Positions 36,084 through 47,758 of a stretch of 64,000 nt of DNA are shown one piece after another. The first letter of the stretch is position 1. Each line of letters starts with the position of its first letter. The translations under genes and the position numbers were made by a program. Below the pieces are notes generated by a model that did not search any database, was not told the DNA's origin, and saw only the letters and a list, made by a program, of their open reading frames with translations. Source of the DNA: Shinella sp. H4-D48 (GTDB lineage: Bacteria > Pseudomonadota > Alphaproteobacteria > Rhizobiales > Rhizobiaceae); contig NZ_CP093337.1 in NCBI RefSeq assembly GCF_022637395.1, positions 2,650,001 through 2,714,000 on the forward strand. The letters are read 5' to 3'.

Positions 36084-39062
36084 TTATGCCGCGCGGCGGA
36101 AACCGATTTCGCGCAACGCCGCCGCATCGCGGGCCGACACATCAGGATATTCCGGGTCGGAACCGACATCCGTCGTGATACGCCAGGAACGGGCGCATTT
36201 CTGCCCTTCTGCCAGTTTCGGCTCGACGGAGACCTTGGCGACTTCGGCAAGGCGGAAGGCCTCCACCGGGCCTTCGCCGGCAACGAGCGTGATAGCCGAG
36301 GTGATGCAGATTTCCGCGAAATCCTGGCCGTCAAGGGCAGCCAGAAGCTCGGGATCGGCGATGTGGACGACCGGAGCGGCCTCCAGCGAGGCGCCGATGC
36401 GCTTCTCGCGACGCTCGATTTCGAGCGCGCCGGTGACGACCGAGCGCACCGCGCGGATCTTCTCCCACTTGGCTTCGAGTGCATCGTTGCGCCATTCGGC
36501 CGGCACGTCCGGGAACTGCTCCAGATGCACCGAGACGGCTTCCGGCTTGCGCGAGAGCCAGGCCTCCTCCATCGTGAAGGGCAGCATCGGGGCGAGCCAG
36601 GTGACGAGGCAATCGAACAGCTTGCGAATGACGGCAAGGGCGGCCCGGCGCTTCAGCGAGGACGGGGCATCACAGTAGAGCGCATCCTTGCGCACGTCGA
36701 AATAGAAGGCCGACAGTTCGACATTCGAGAAATCGATGAGCGCGCGGGTGATCTTCTTGAAATCGAAGGCATCATACCCCGACCGCACGAGCGCATCCAG
36801 TTCCGCCAGCCGGTGCAGCATGAGCTTTTCCAGCTCCGGCATGTCGGCATAGGCGATCTCCTCGCCGTTGTCGTGCGCCAGCGTTCCCAGCATCCAGCGC
36901 ACCGTGTTGCGCAGCTTGCGGTAGGCGTCGATATTGGTCTGGATGATCGTCTTGCCGAGGCGCTGGTCTTCCCAGTAGTCGGTGGTCATGACCCAGAGAC
37001 GCAGGATATCGGCGCCCGATTCCTTCATCACGTCCTGCGGCGAGACGACGTTGCCCTTGGACTTCGACTGCTTTTCGCCCTTCTCGTCCATGGTGAAGCC
37101 ATGGGTGACGACGGCGTTGTAGGGCGCGCGGCCGCGCGTCGCGCAGCTTTCGAGCAGCGACGAATGGAACCAGCCGCGATGCTGGTCGGAGCCTTCGAGA
37201 TAGACGTCGGCCGGCCATTTCAGGTCCGGGCGGTCCTCCAGCGTGAAGGTGTGGGTCGAGCCCGAGTCGAACCAGACATCGAGGATGTCCATGACCTGCG
37301 TCCAGCCTTCTCCCGCACGATTGCCAAGGAAGCGCTCGCGCGCGCCCTCTGCGAACCAGGCATCGGCGCCTTCCTGTTCAAAGGCCTCGAGGATGCGGGC
37401 GTTGACGGCGTCATCGACGAGCACTTCGCCCTGTTCGTCGGCGAAGACGGCAATCGGCACGCCCCAGGCGCGCTGGCGCGACAGAACCCAGTCCGGGCGG
37501 CCTTCGATCATGCCGCGCAGGCGGTTCTGGCCGGAGGCTGGCACGAAGCGGGTCTGGTCGATTGCTGCAAGCGAACGCGAACGCAGCGTGGTGCCATCGC
37601 CGAGTTCCTTGTCCATATAGACAAACCACTGCGGCGTGTTGCGGAAGATGACCGGCTTCTTGGAGCGCCAGGAATGCGGATAGGAGTGCTTAAGGCGGCC
37701 GCGGGCAAAGAGGTTGTTCTCAGTGATCAGCGCCTTGATGACGCGGTCGTTGGCATCGCCCTTCTTTCCGTTGTCGTCCATGACGCGCGCACCTTCGAAG
37801 CCGGGGGCATCGGCAGTGTAGAAGCCCGCGTCGTCGACGGTGAAGGGGATCTTGGAGGAGATGCCGCGCGCCTCGAGGTTGCGGGCCTCGGCCGTCCAGG
37901 CATCAAAGTCCTCGCGGCCGTGGCCGGGGGCCGTGTGCACGAAGCCCGTGCCGGCATCGTCGGTGACATGGTCGCCGTCGAGCAGCGGCACCGGGAAGGT
38001 GTAGCCGAGCGGCGCGAGCGGATGGGCTGTCACGATCGCCGATAGCTCTTCCGGCGCGACATCGCGGAGGAACTTCAGCGTCACCTTGGCCTTGGCGGCG
38101 CAATCATCGGCCAGTCGGGTGGCAAAGATCAGCTTCTCGCCCGGTTGCGGGCCGAAATCGTTCGTGGCGCTTTCCACCTCGTAGAGGCCGTAAGGGAAGC
38201 GCGACGAGAATGAGATGGCGCGGTTGCCGGGGATCGTCCAGGGCGTGGTCGTCCAGATGACGACAGAGACCTTATCCTCAACCAGCTCCTCAACGTTGTT
38301 TATAACCGACGCGATGCCATCTGCAATTCGGTCAGCCTCAACCTCCGAAGCAACGCGAGAATAGCGAGCTGACGTGTCCGCTCCAACCACTGGGAACTTC
38401 ACCCAGATCGTGTCGCTCTCGACATCGGCATATTCGACTTCGGCTTCGGCCAGCGCGGTGCGCTCGACGACCGACCACATGACGGGCTTGGAGCCGCGAT
38501 AGAGCTGACCGGACTTGGCGATCTTCAACAGCTCGCCGGCGATGCGGGCTTCGGCATGGAAGGCCATGGTCGTATAGGGATTTTCGAAGTCGCCCTCGAT
38601 GCCGAGACGCTTGAACTCGTCCGACTGGATCTTGATCCAGCCGCTCGCGAAGTCACGGCATTCCTGGCGGAATTCGTTGACCGGAACCTCGTCCTTGTTC
38701 TTGCCCTTCTCGCGGTACTTTTCCTCGATCTTCCATTCGATGGGAAGGCCGTGGCAGTCCCAGCCGGGCACGTAGTTGGCATCGTAGCCGCGCATCTGAA
38801 ACGAGCGGGTGATGACGTCCTTGAGAATCTTGTTCAGCGCGTGGCCGATATGGATATTGCCGTTGGCATAGGGCGGGCCATCGTGCAGCACGAATTTCTC
38901 GCGGCCGGCGGCGGAGGCACGCAGCTTCTTGTAGAGGTTCATCTGCTGCCAGCGGGCCACCGTTTCCGGCTCCTTCTGCGGCAGGCCGGCGCGCATCGGA
39001 AAATCCGTCTGCGGCAGATTGAGGGTGGACGAATAATCGACTTTTTCAGGCGTATCGGTCAT
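36084..39062 (-). CDS. ileS: Isoleucyl-tRNA synthetase
   Basis: Charges tRNA-Ile in the cytoplasm. The 992-residue class I enzyme has HIGH in [16 protein letters not shown] (about 63-78), [13 protein letters not shown] in the editing domain, and [10 protein letters not shown] (KMSKS loop, about 660-670). The usual C-terminal cysteine pairs of the zinc site are mostly absent ([21 protein letters not shown]). Residues of about 225-265, in the CP1 region, look like an extra segment encoded by DNA of lower GC. ATG 39062 is the start. Confidence 0.96.
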   Translation of the reverse strand: MTDTPEKVDYSSTLNLPQTDFPMRAGLPQKEPETVARWQQMNLYKKLRASAAGREKFVLHDGPPYANGNIHIGHALNKILKDVITRSFQMRGYDANYVPGWDCHGLPIEWKIEEKYREKGKNKDEVPVNEFRQECRDFASGWIKIQSDEFKRLGIEGDFENPYTTMAFHAEARIAGELLKIAKSGQLYRGSKPVMWSVVERTALAEAEVEYADVESDTIWVKFPVVGADTSARYSRVASEVEADRIADGIASVINNVEELVEDKVSVVIWTTTPWTIPGNRAISFSSRFPYGLYEVESATNDFGPQPGEKLIFATRLADDCAAKAKVTLKFLRDVAPEELSAIVTAHPLAPLGYTFPVPLLDGDHVTDDAGTGFVHTAPGHGREDFDAWTAEARNLEARGISSKIPFTVDDAGFYTADAPGFEGARVMDDNGKKGDANDRVIKALITENNLFARGRLKHSYPHSWRSKKPVIFRNTPQWFVYMDKELGDGTTLRSRSLAAIDQTRFVPASGQNRLRGMIEGRPDWVLSRQRAWGVPIAVFADEQGEVLVDDAVNARILEAFEQEGADAWFAEGARERFLGNRAGEGWTQVMDILDVWFDSGSTHTFTLEDRPDLKWPADVYLEGSDQHRGWFHSSLLESCATRGRAPYNAVVTHGFTMDEKGEKQSKSKGNVVSPQDVMKESGADILRLWVMTTDYWEDQRLGKTIIQTNIDAYRKLRNTVRWMLGTLAHDNGEEIAYADMPELEKLMLHRLAELDALVRSGYDAFDFKKITRALIDFSNVELSAFYFDVRKDALYCDAPSSLKRRAALAVIRKLFDCLVTWLAPMLPFTMEEAWLSRKPEAVSVHLEQFPDVPAEWRNDALEAKWEKIRAVRSVVTGALEIERREKRIGASLEAAPVVHIADPELLAALDGQDFAEICITSAITLVAGEGPVEAFRLAEVAKVSVEPKLAEGQKCARSWRITTDVGSDPEYPDVSARDAAALREIGFRRAA

Positions 39063-39303
39063 GGATATGGCTATCGTCTTTGTTCGCGCGCATCGTGCGC
39101 ATGCGGAGGGAATATCGGTCAATGCACCGGCAATGACGGCGGGGGCGTTTCAAGAACACCCGAAATCCCGGACCTTCCGGCCTCGCTCAGAGCGCGCGGA
39201 AGGCCGGGCCACTAATTCGCAGATCGATGGTCAGCCGGTGGAGCATCATGCGCGCGGTCTTACGGGGTTTTCGGCGGTTTGAAAAGACATATCGCAAACC
39301 TCT
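39063..39303. other. Gap upstream of ileS
   Basis: The region holds the presumed promoter and leader of ileS on the minus strand. I see no clear T-box, terminator or RNA structure and no convincing coding frame. Confidence 0.4.
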
Positions 39304-39627
39304 TCATCGCGATCCGGTGCGACGGCCACGCAGGCGTGCTGGTACAAGAATGATGGTCGTCAGCGTTCGTCGTCCCGTCGCATCGTTTCTGAAGATTGCG
39401 GCCCCGCCGAAGGCTTGGGAAAGTCCGTCGGCCTCAAAAGTGCCGCCACCGCCATAGACGGCAACGACGTGCTGCTGCGGCACTACGCTGACAACGGTGT
39501 CGCCCGATGCGGCAAAACCCTGCGAGCGGAAGAGATAGAGGGGCTGGGCTCGCCACTCTTCATGCGCGTCAGAAACAGAGGCGCTGGTCGATCTCGCCGA
39601 GCGGTCGCACGCCTGAAAGAAGCGCAC
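39304..39627 (-). CDS. Possible small hypothetical protein between ileS and ribF
   Basis: The frame is open for 107 codons from GTG 39627, overlapping the 3' end of ribF. The translated middle looks protein-like (alternating hydrophobic stretch GDTVVSVVPQQHVVAVYGG, then a mixed tail), but codon third positions are less GC-rich than in neighbouring genes and no good start lies outside ribF. It could be a real small gene, a remnant, or chance. Confidence 0.3.
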   Translation of the reverse strand: MRFFQACDRSARSTSASVSDAHEEWRAQPLYLFRSQGFAASGDTVVSVVPQQHVVAVYGGGGTFEADGLSQAFGGAAIFRNDATGRRTLTTIILVPARLRGRRTGSR

Positions 39628-40549
39628 GCGCTTCCTCCTCGTCGCGCTTCATCTGCACGACGAGCGCGTCGAGACCATCGAATTTCAGTTCGTCACGCAG
39701 ATGGCCGAAGAAGGAGACGGCGGAGATTTCGCCATAGAGATCGCCGGAAAAGTCGAAGAGGAAGGTTTCGAGCAGCGGCGCACCGTTCGACGTGACGGTC
39801 GGGCGGCGGCCGAAGCTCGCGACGCCGTCATGCAGACTGCCGTCGGGACGGCGGAAGCGCACGGCGTAGATACCGTTGCGCAGTTCCACTTCCGGCGGAA
39901 GCGCCATGTTGGCGGTGGGGTAGCCAAGGGTGCGGCCGAGCTTCTTGCCGTCGATGACCTCGGCCTCGACCGTGTAGCGATAGCCGAGCAGGCCAGCGGC
40001 TTCGGTAACCGTGCCCTCGCCGAGCAGAGAGCGGATAACGCTGGAGGAGATGACCGAGGCGTTCTCGTCGCGGAAGGCATCGACCAGTGTGACGCCGAAA
40101 CCGTTGTCCTGTCCGGCCGCCATCAGGAAGGCGGGGCCGCCTTCCCTGCCCTTGCCGAAATGGAAATCGAAGCCGGTGACGACCTCCGAGGCGTGCAGCC
40201 ATTCGAGCAGGACAGCACCGATGAAATCATGCGCCGACATTTCCGAGAAGGTGCGGTCGAACGGGTATTCGATGACGGCGGAAAAGCCCATGCCTTCCAG
40301 GATACGGGCCTTGAGGGGGGCTGGCGTCAGCCGGAAGACGGGCGTATCCGGCCGGAAGATCGTGCGCGGATGCGGCTCGAAGGTCAGAACCAGAGCGGGG
40401 GCGCAGCGGCCTTTGGCAATGTCCAGCGCCCTTTGCAGCACGGCCTGATGGCCGCGATGCACGCCGTCGAAATTGCCGATCGCGATGACGCCGCCGCGCA
40501 GGTGCTCCGGCAGCAGCTGTTTCGTCTCGTTCCTGTGAAATACCGTCAT
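39569..40549 (-). CDS. ribF: Bifunctional riboflavin kinase/FAD synthetase
   Basis: Makes FMN and FAD from riboflavin. The 326-residue protein has the N-terminal nucleotidyltransferase motif AIGNFDGVHRGHQAVL and the middle VTGFDFHFGKGREGG and SSSVIRSLLGEG blocks. The C-terminal kinase domain shows LGYPTANMALPPE, NGIYAVRF and LYGE. Family length. It lies between a HAD hydrolase gene (19 nt upstream) and ileS, as commonly seen in alphaproteobacteria. Confidence 0.95.
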   Translation of the reverse strand: MTVFHRNETKQLLPEHLRGGVIAIGNFDGVHRGHQAVLQRALDIAKGRCAPALVLTFEPHPRTIFRPDTPVFRLTPAPLKARILEGMGFSAVIEYPFDRTFSEMSAHDFIGAVLLEWLHASEVVTGFDFHFGKGREGGPAFLMAAGQDNGFGVTLVDAFRDENASVISSSVIRSLLGEGTVTEAAGLLGYRYTVEAEVIDGKKLGRTLGYPTANMALPPEVELRNGIYAVRFRRPDGSLHDGVASFGRRPTVTSNGAPLLETFLFDFSGDLYGEISAVSFFGHLRDELKFDGLDALVVQMKRDEEEARALLSGVRPLGEIDQRLCF

Positions 40550-40568
40550 GACGACCGTCTCCGTCCCG

Positions 40569-41417
40569 TCACTGCAGCCGGGGCATCCACCATTTCGGGT
40601 GGGCCTGTTCCTGATCCAGGAAGGCAGCGAGCTTCACCTCGTCGGTGCGGCCGCCTTCGACATAATGCTGGGCGTGGATACCGCCGGATATGTAGAGCAC
40701 ATCTAGGCCATAGGCCTCGGCCCCGCGCACGTCGGTCGGCATGCCGTCGCCGACGGCGATGACGCGCGACAGATCGAAGTCGCCGCGCACGTCGCGCGCC
40801 TCGGCGATCGCCTTGTCGTAGATCGGGCGGTGCGGCTTGCCGGCGATCTCCGTCGTGCAGCCGAGTTCCTCATAGACCTTGGCGAGGGCACCGGCGCAGG
40901 CGATGAGCCTGTGACCGCGCTCGACGACGAGGTCCGGGTTGGCGCAAATGAAAGGCAGCTTGCGGGCGGCGAGTGCGGTGAGTTCCTCGCGGTAGTCCTC
41001 GACGGTTTCCTTCTCGTCCTCGCGCAGGCCCGCGCAGACGACGATACCGGCTTCGTCCATGCCCACAGGTTCGACGTCGAGACCATCGAGCAGCGGCAGG
41101 TCCTTCTCGGCGCCGATGAAATAGACCTTGTTCGGGCCCTTGGCGATCAGCGCGCGGGTAACGTCGCCGGAGGTGACGATGCGGTCATAGGCATCGTCAC
41201 CGACGCCCAACCCGCGAATCTGCACCTTCACGCCCGGATGAGGGCGTGGCGAATTGGTGATGAGCACGACGGTCATGCCGGCCGCACGGGCTTCTGCGAG
41301 CGCTTCCGATGCATAGGAGAAGGCCTCCACCCCGTTGTGCAGCACGCCCCAGACGTCGCAGAGCATCACGTCGTAGTGCGCGGCGATGTCGCGGATGGAT
41401 TGGATGCGGTGGGACAT
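40569..41417 (-). CDS. HAD-superfamily class IIA hydrolase (TIGR01459 type)
   Basis: The 282-residue hydrolase has motif I CDVWGVLHNG, motif II LITNSPRPHPGV, lysine in GKPHRPIYDKA, and motif IV VGDGMPTDVRGAEAYG. This matches the group related to NagD and annotated as TIGR01459. Phosphatase substrate unknown. ATG 41417 (MSHRIQS) is the start. Cotranscribed with ribF by position. Confidence 0.88.
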   Translation of the reverse strand: MSHRIQSIRDIAAHYDVMLCDVWGVLHNGVEAFSYASEALAEARAAGMTVVLITNSPRPHPGVKVQIRGLGVGDDAYDRIVTSGDVTRALIAKGPNKVYFIGAEKDLPLLDGLDVEPVGMDEAGIVVCAGLREDEKETVEDYREELTALAARKLPFICANPDLVVERGHRLIACAGALAKVYEELGCTTEIAGKPHRPIYDKAIAEARDVRGDFDLSRVIAVGDGMPTDVRGAEAYGLDVLYISGGIHAQHYVEGGRTDEVKLAAFLDQEQAHPKWWMPRLQ

Positions 41418-41613
41418 GGGGGAGTTCCGTATCGAGATCAGGCCCGCGTGACATCGCAAAGCGACGCCAAGAAAACAAGCCTCTCCCTACAATTTTGACG
41501 CATCCACAGGCAAAGTTGCAAAAATTCACACGACCGCCTTGATGGCGTGGCAGGACGTTCCCATCTGCCGGCCGCGGCAACCGCCAACGGTAAAGAATTT
41601 TCCGAAGGCAGTT

Positions 41614-41642
41614 CTTGACTCGAGAGAAAGCCCCCCTTATCT
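41614..41642 (+). promoter_or_regulatory. Sigma-32 (RpoH)-type promoter of groESL
   Basis: CTTGAC (41614-41619) and CTTATCT (41636-41642) match the alphaproteobacterial RpoH pattern CTTG-N18-CYTATNT exactly. The start point would fall in the CIRCE element. The rest of the 318-nt gap from 41418 shows nothing else I can name. Confidence 0.82.
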
Positions 41643-41650
41643 CGAAGCCG

Positions 41651-41677
41651 CTAGCACTCTCCAACGATGAGTGCTAA
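41651..41677. promoter_or_regulatory. CIRCE operator (HrcA site)
   Basis: CTAGCACTC (41651-41659), 9 nt, GAGTGCTAA (41669-41677). This matches TTAGCACTC-N9-GAGTGCTAA with one mismatch at the outermost base. It sits about 60 nt upstream of groES, giving dual RpoH and HrcA control. Confidence 0.93.
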
Positions 41678-41735
41678 CAATAATCCATCGGACCCGCTCT
41701 GGGTTCGCAATGTCATTTGATCGAGGGATTAGACA

Positions 41736-42032
41736 ATGGCAAGCACCACCTTCCGCCCGCTTCACGACCGCGTCGTCGTTCGTCGCGTCGAATCCGAAGC
41801 CAAGACCAAGGGCGGCATCATCATTCCGGATACCGCCAAGGAAAAGCCGCAGGAAGGCGAAATCGTCGCTGTCGGCACCGGCGCTCGTGACGAGTCCGGC
41901 AAGGTTATTCCGCTGGATGTCAAGGCTGGCGACCGCGTCCTGTTCGGCAAGTGGTCGGGCACCGAAGTCAAGCTCGACGGCGAAGACCTTCTGATCATGA
42001 AGGAAGCCGACATCATGGGCATCATCGGCTGA
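41736..42032 (+). CDS. groES: Co-chaperonin GroES
   Basis: Heptameric lid of the GroEL chamber. The 98-residue protein has [27 protein letters not shown] with the mobile loop, then [19 protein letters not shown]. First gene of groESL, 53 nt before groEL, under the RpoH/CIRCE region. Confidence 0.98.
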   Translation: MASTTFRPLHDRVVVRRVESEAKTKGGIIIPDTAKEKPQEGEIVAVGTGARDESGKVIPLDVKAGDRVLFGKWSGTEVKLDGEDLLIMKEADIMGIIG

Positions 42033-42043
42033 TCAGCCGGTAA

Positions 42044-43841
<1,798 letters not shown>

Positions 43842-43870
43842 TCACATATGAGCCATCTGGTTCAGTTAGG

Positions 43871-43897
43871 AAAGGGCGGTCTTTGGACCGCCCTTTT
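43871..43897 (+). terminator. Terminator of groESL
   Basis: AAAGGGCGGTC and GACCGCCCTTT arms close around a short TTTG loop, followed by further T. It lies 145 nt after the groEL stop, beyond the second tail copy. Confidence 0.9.
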
Positions 43898-44317
43898 TGT
43901 TTTACGGCAACCGGCCTGCAACGTTTCCGGAAGAAGAATTTTTCCAACCGTACAATAATTTTCAAAAAGCCGTTGATGGCGTTGAAAAACCAACTATAAA
44001 GACGCCCCAAGTGAGCTTTAAAGATTCACAGGGGGGCCTGAGGCGCTGAAAACCCGGCATCATTGCTGCCGGCAATCCGCCCGCGACCATCCCCACGGTA
44101 TTTAATGGAACCGCCATGGCCTTGACGGAGAGGCAGCGACGGTCTTCTCCGCGTACATCCGACCCGATATGCACAACCGGAACCGGATGCAGTTCAGTTC
44201 ATAGAGACGTGTGGCGGCCAGCTTCGGGAGCTCGGCCGGTGCACATTTTTAGCGTGTCATGAGGCGCAAGCGCCCGCGACATGTCGTTCAAATTCGAGCA
44301 ACTGCCTGAGGTCGTAG
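43898..44317 (+). other. Long leader upstream of the PAS-like gene
   Basis: About 420 nt without a gene I trust. A promoter-like pair TTGATG (43973-43978), 16 nt, TATAAA (43995-44000) would give a leader of about 310 nt. It contains GC-rich hairpins (for example GGCGCAAGCGCC near 44263-44274) and short frames at 44116 (49 codons) and 44281 (19 codons, running into the PAS-like gene). It may be a structured 5' leader or a small RNA; I do not recognise a known RNA family. Confidence 0.4.
43973..44000 (+). promoter_or_regulatory. Possible promoter of the PAS-like gene or a small RNA
   Basis: TTGATG, a 16-nt spacer and TATAAA in an AT-rich stretch downstream of the groESL terminator. Confidence 0.45.
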
Positions 44318-44764
44318 GTGTTCAAGATAATCAAGACTGATCTCTCGTCGCCCTTTCTGCCGGGCTCGATGGAATTCGATGAGACGGATAATGAGCTTCT
44401 CACCCAATATTGCGTGACGGAGCGCTGGACGGGCGATCTTTCCAACGGTCTCTTCACGCTCGGCGAGAAGGCCACGCTGGCGCATGGCATGACACAGCGC
44501 ACCTGCGGGCTGCTCAACCTCATCCGGTGCTATGAGCCGCTGGATCGCACGCGCGTGCTGGAGCTTTTCGAGCAGGCGGCCGCCTCCTCGTCTTCCTTCT
44601 GCTTTTCCACGACCATTCATCTGGATGGCGCGCCGCGCCAGCCGGTGTTCTGCGTCGGCGAATCGACGGGCCTGGAAGAGAAGTACGCCGGCACGATCAT
44701 CGGCGTCTTCATCTTCCCCCGTTTCCAGATCGACCTCGCCGGCCGGCGCTTCAAGCGGCAGTAA
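44318..44764 (+). CDS. Compact PAS-like sensor protein without output domain (copy A)
   Basis: The 148-residue protein starts at GTG 44318, directly after an in-frame stop. It is one domain: TERWTGDLSNGLFTLGEK, QRTCGLLNLIRCYEP, RQPVFCVGEST and TIIGVFIFPRF. These blocks recur in order in the protein at 53808-54245 (WSADLATGILWIG, QTCGILDIIQPYDP, YRPVFCFGHSE, VIVGTFATAR). The succession resembles a PAS fold. No kinase, HTH or cyclase domain is attached. It converges on the MHYT-GGDEF-EAL gene, a possible partner by position only. Confidence 0.7.
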   Translation: MFKIIKTDLSSPFLPGSMEFDETDNELLTQYCVTERWTGDLSNGLFTLGEKATLAHGMTQRTCGLLNLIRCYEPLDRTRVLELFEQAAASSSSFCFSTTIHLDGAPRQPVFCVGESTGLEEKYAGTIIGVFIFPRFQIDLAGRRFKRQ

Positions 44765-44772
44765 GCGGCGTC

Positions 44773-47571
44773 CTACGCCGCTTCACTCGCCTGCCGTGCC
44801 GCGCGAATGCGCTCCATCGGCATCGGCCGCCCGAGGAAATAACCTTGCGCTTCGTCGCAGCCCTCGTCGAGCAGGATGTCGAGCTGGTTGCGCGTCTCCA
44901 CGCCCTCCGCCAGCACCGGAACACGCAGCGTATGGCCCAGCGCCAGGATGGCGCGGATAATAGCCTTGGCCTCCGGGCTCGATTCCACCTCGCTCATGAA
45001 ACTGCGGTCGAGCTTGATCTTGTCGAAGGGGAAGGCACGTAGCGTTTCCAGCGACGAATAGCCGGTTCCGAAGTCGTCGATGGCAATCGTAACGCCGAAT
45101 GCCTTGATGCGGCGCAGCGTTTCCAACGCCCGTTCCTTGTCGCCGATGATGGTCGATTCCGTGATCTCCAGCTCCAGTCGGCGCGGGTCCAGCCCCGTTT
45201 CCTGCAGCACGCGGTGCACGAGGTCTGCGACATCCGCATTGCCGAGCTGGACCGGCGAGAGATTGACCGCGATCTTGTGCGAACTATCCCAGCTGACGGC
45301 CTCGCGGCAGGCTTCGCGCAGCACCCATTCGCCGATCGGCAGGATGGCGCCGCATTCCTCGGCGATCGGAATGAAATCCGACGGCCGGATGGTGCCGCGC
45401 ACCGGATGGTGCCAGCGCAGCAGAACCTCGTAACCGAGCGTCTGACCCGTATCGACGGCTTTCTGCACCTGATAGTGCAGCTCCAGTTCGTTGCGACCAA
45501 CAGCCTGCCACAGATCGTTCGCGATCAGGCGGCGGCGACGGGCGGCCTCGTCCATCGACACTTCGTAGAAGCATACGGTCTGCGTCAGCGCCTCCTTCGC
45601 CCTGTACATGGCAAGGTCGGCGTTGTTCAGCAACGCACCGACGTTGTCGGCATCCTGCGGGTAGATGGCGATGCCGAAGCTGGCGCCCGGCCGGATATCA
45701 TAGCCGTCGATGCGGATCTCCTCGCCAAGGCAAGTTTCAAGACGCTGGACGAAGCCGGTAAGCTCCGCCATGTCCTCGAAGCGCTTGGAGGCGGCAAACT
45801 CGTCGCCGCCGAACCGGGCGATCGTCTCGTCGGCCGCAAGGCAGGCCTGCATGCGGCGCGACAGGGTGGCCAGCACTTCGTCTCCCGCGGCATGGCCGCG
45901 CGTATCGTTGATCTCCTTGAACTTGTCGAGGTCGATGGCAATGACCGCGACCTTGCCACCGGAGCGGCGGGCGGAAAGCAGGTCGGCCTCGAGCCGGTCG
46001 TTGAAGCTCGCGCGGTTGGGCAGCCCCGTCAGACTGTCGTGACGCGCCAGGAAGGAAATCTGCGCCTCCGAACGCAGGCGTTCGGACACATCCTCATAGG
46101 TCGCGACCCACGAACCATCCGGCAGGGTGCGGTGATAGAGCTGTACGGACACGCCACTGGAGAATTTCTCGACAATGGCATCGACCTCCCGCGCCTGGAT
46201 CGCAGCACGTCGGCGCGCATAGATATCCCGCGCCTTGGCCTGCCGTTCCTCGGGGTCGGAGAGGACGACTGCCACGCCGAGGTCGATGATCTCGCGAAGG
46301 GTCATGCCAGGCTTGATGCCACCCTCGGGAAAGCCGAAGATTTCGCTGTAACGCCGGTTGGCCAGCAGAAGTCGCTCCTCCTTGTCGAACAGGCAAAGCC
46401 CCTGCGACATGTTCTCCAGCGCCAGATCGAGGTTCTTCGTTACCTCGGCCAGCCGATCGGCGTCCGCCTTCTCCTGCGTGATGTCCTTGGTGATGTTGGC
46501 ATAACCGACAAGGGCACCGCTCGCGTCATGGATCGGGTCCATCACCGTGTTGGCCCAGAAACGGGATCCATCCTTGCGGTGGCACCAGCCCTCGGTCTCG
46601 AACTTTCCCTGCTCGCGCGCAATGCGCATGGCGCGCTCCGGCTCGTCCGCCACACGATCTTCCGCGCCATAAAAGCGCGAGAAGTGCTGGCCGACGATCT
46701 CTGCGGCCGCAAAACCCATCTTGCGTTCGGCGCCCTCGTTCCAGTTCGCCACCCGGCCCTCTGCGTCGAGCATGTAGATGGCATAATCCTTCACGCCCTG
46801 CAGAAGCATGGAGAAGCGGCGTGCGTTCTCGTTCGCGGTCATCTCGGCCTGGCGGGCGAAAACGGCAGCTGTCAGCCCCGCGATGAGCAGGGAGAATGCC
46901 ACGGTCGCGATGAGGGGCACCATGACGCTTGTCGACAGCATCGTCTCGCCGGCCACCGGCATCGGACCCGGTTCGATGCGCACGGCGGCCATGGCGGTGA
47001 AATGCAGCGACACGACGGCGAGCGCCATCAGGCCGGTGGCAAGCGCGCGATCCCGCGCACGCGGTGCGGGGCGCAGGCAGCAGATCAGCCCCAGCGTGCT
47101 GAAGAGGGCGGCGCTCACGACCGAAGCCGCGACATAGGTCTTGTCGAAGAAAAGCGTGCCCGGCAGTTCCACCGCCGACATGCCGATATAGTGCATGGAG
47201 GTCACGCCCGCGGCAAGCAGCAGGCCACCCGCCAGAACCGCACTGCGGCCCGAGACATAGGTCGCCACGCCGAGCCCCGCGGCGGTGACGAATATGGCGA
47301 CGCCCAGCGAAACAAGCGTCGGCTCCATGATGAAGCCCATATCCATGCCGGGATCGTAAGCCAGCATGGCGATGAAGTGAGTTGCCCATATGCCGAAACC
47401 GCTGGAAGCGCCGGCCGCACCGAGCCAGAGAACCCGTGCCATACCGACGCAAACGAGGGCGCGCTGCGTGAGGACAACCGCGGCATAACAGGACAGGAAG
47501 CAAATGAGTGCGGCGAGCAGGACGAGACGAAGGTCGTGCTCAACGGTCAGGCAGGTCAGGATATACAGCAT
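44773..47571 (-). CDS. MHYT-PAS-PAS-GGDEF-EAL membrane signalling protein
   Basis: The 932-residue inner-membrane protein has an MHYT sensor (about 1-235, seven hydrophobic segments with THFIAM, MHYIGM and LHFTAM) and two PAS domains (about 250-370 and 385-500). GGDEF follows (about 510-670, intact RFGGDEF), then EAL (about 685-925). The EAL signature reads EVL (GYEVLLRW); the other catalytic blocks (NLSPVQL, ELEITES, DDFGTGYSS, KLDRSF, AEGVET, QGYFLG) are intact. MHYT domains are proposed to sense O2, CO or NO through copper. ATG 47571 is preferred to GTG 47583. Confidence 0.92.
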   Translation of the reverse strand: MLYILTCLTVEHDLRLVLLAALICFLSCYAAVVLTQRALVCVGMARVLWLGAAGASSGFGIWATHFIAMLAYDPGMDMGFIMEPTLVSLGVAIFVTAAGLGVATYVSGRSAVLAGGLLLAAGVTSMHYIGMSAVELPGTLFFDKTYVAASVVSAALFSTLGLICCLRPAPRARDRALATGLMALAVVSLHFTAMAAVRIEPGPMPVAGETMLSTSVMVPLIATVAFSLLIAGLTAAVFARQAEMTANENARRFSMLLQGVKDYAIYMLDAEGRVANWNEGAERKMGFAAAEIVGQHFSRFYGAEDRVADEPERAMRIAREQGKFETEGWCHRKDGSRFWANTVMDPIHDASGALVGYANITKDITQEKADADRLAEVTKNLDLALENMSQGLCLFDKEERLLLANRRYSEIFGFPEGGIKPGMTLREIIDLGVAVVLSDPEERQAKARDIYARRRAAIQAREVDAIVEKFSSGVSVQLYHRTLPDGSWVATYEDVSERLRSEAQISFLARHDSLTGLPNRASFNDRLEADLLSARRSGGKVAVIAIDLDKFKEINDTRGHAAGDEVLATLSRRMQACLAADETIARFGGDEFAASKRFEDMAELTGFVQRLETCLGEEIRIDGYDIRPGASFGIAIYPQDADNVGALLNNADLAMYRAKEALTQTVCFYEVSMDEAARRRRLIANDLWQAVGRNELELHYQVQKAVDTGQTLGYEVLLRWHHPVRGTIRPSDFIPIAEECGAILPIGEWVLREACREAVSWDSSHKIAVNLSPVQLGNADVADLVHRVLQETGLDPRRLELEITESTIIGDKERALETLRRIKAFGVTIAIDDFGTGYSSLETLRAFPFDKIKLDRSFMSEVESSPEAKAIIRAILALGHTLRVPVLAEGVETRNQLDILLDEGCDEAQGYFLGRPMPMERIRAARQASEAA

Positions 47572-47758
47572 GAAGACGGTCACCGGGTGGGGCTATGTGA
47601 TCGCCAAAAACGCCGTCAATCCTGAAGAATCGATAAATCCTCACGTTACGGAAGCCTGCTGCCGGGTTCCATGTGCCGTCATACTTAACGGATTTCGAAA
47701 ATATGCAACCAGGTGCGACGGCGACGTGCGCAGCACACAACCACGGGCGCTAATAAGC

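Noticed and set aside
36024-38045. 673-codon open frame antisense to ileS
   Set aside because: The strand carrying ileS has all synthetase motifs; the antisense product has no recognisable feature.
44116-44265. 49-codon frame in the leader of PAS-like copy A
   Set aside because: No ribosome binding site and no recognisable sequence character; could be chance in a leader region.
43898-44317. tmRNA, 6S RNA or other housekeeping RNA gene
   Set aside because: I looked for the expected conserved termini and tag codons and did not find them.
45214-47625. 803-codon open frame antisense to the MHYT-GGDEF-EAL gene
   Set aside because: It is the mirror of a well-supported gene in high-GC DNA; its translation is repetitive in Arg/Gly/His/Asp and shows no domain.
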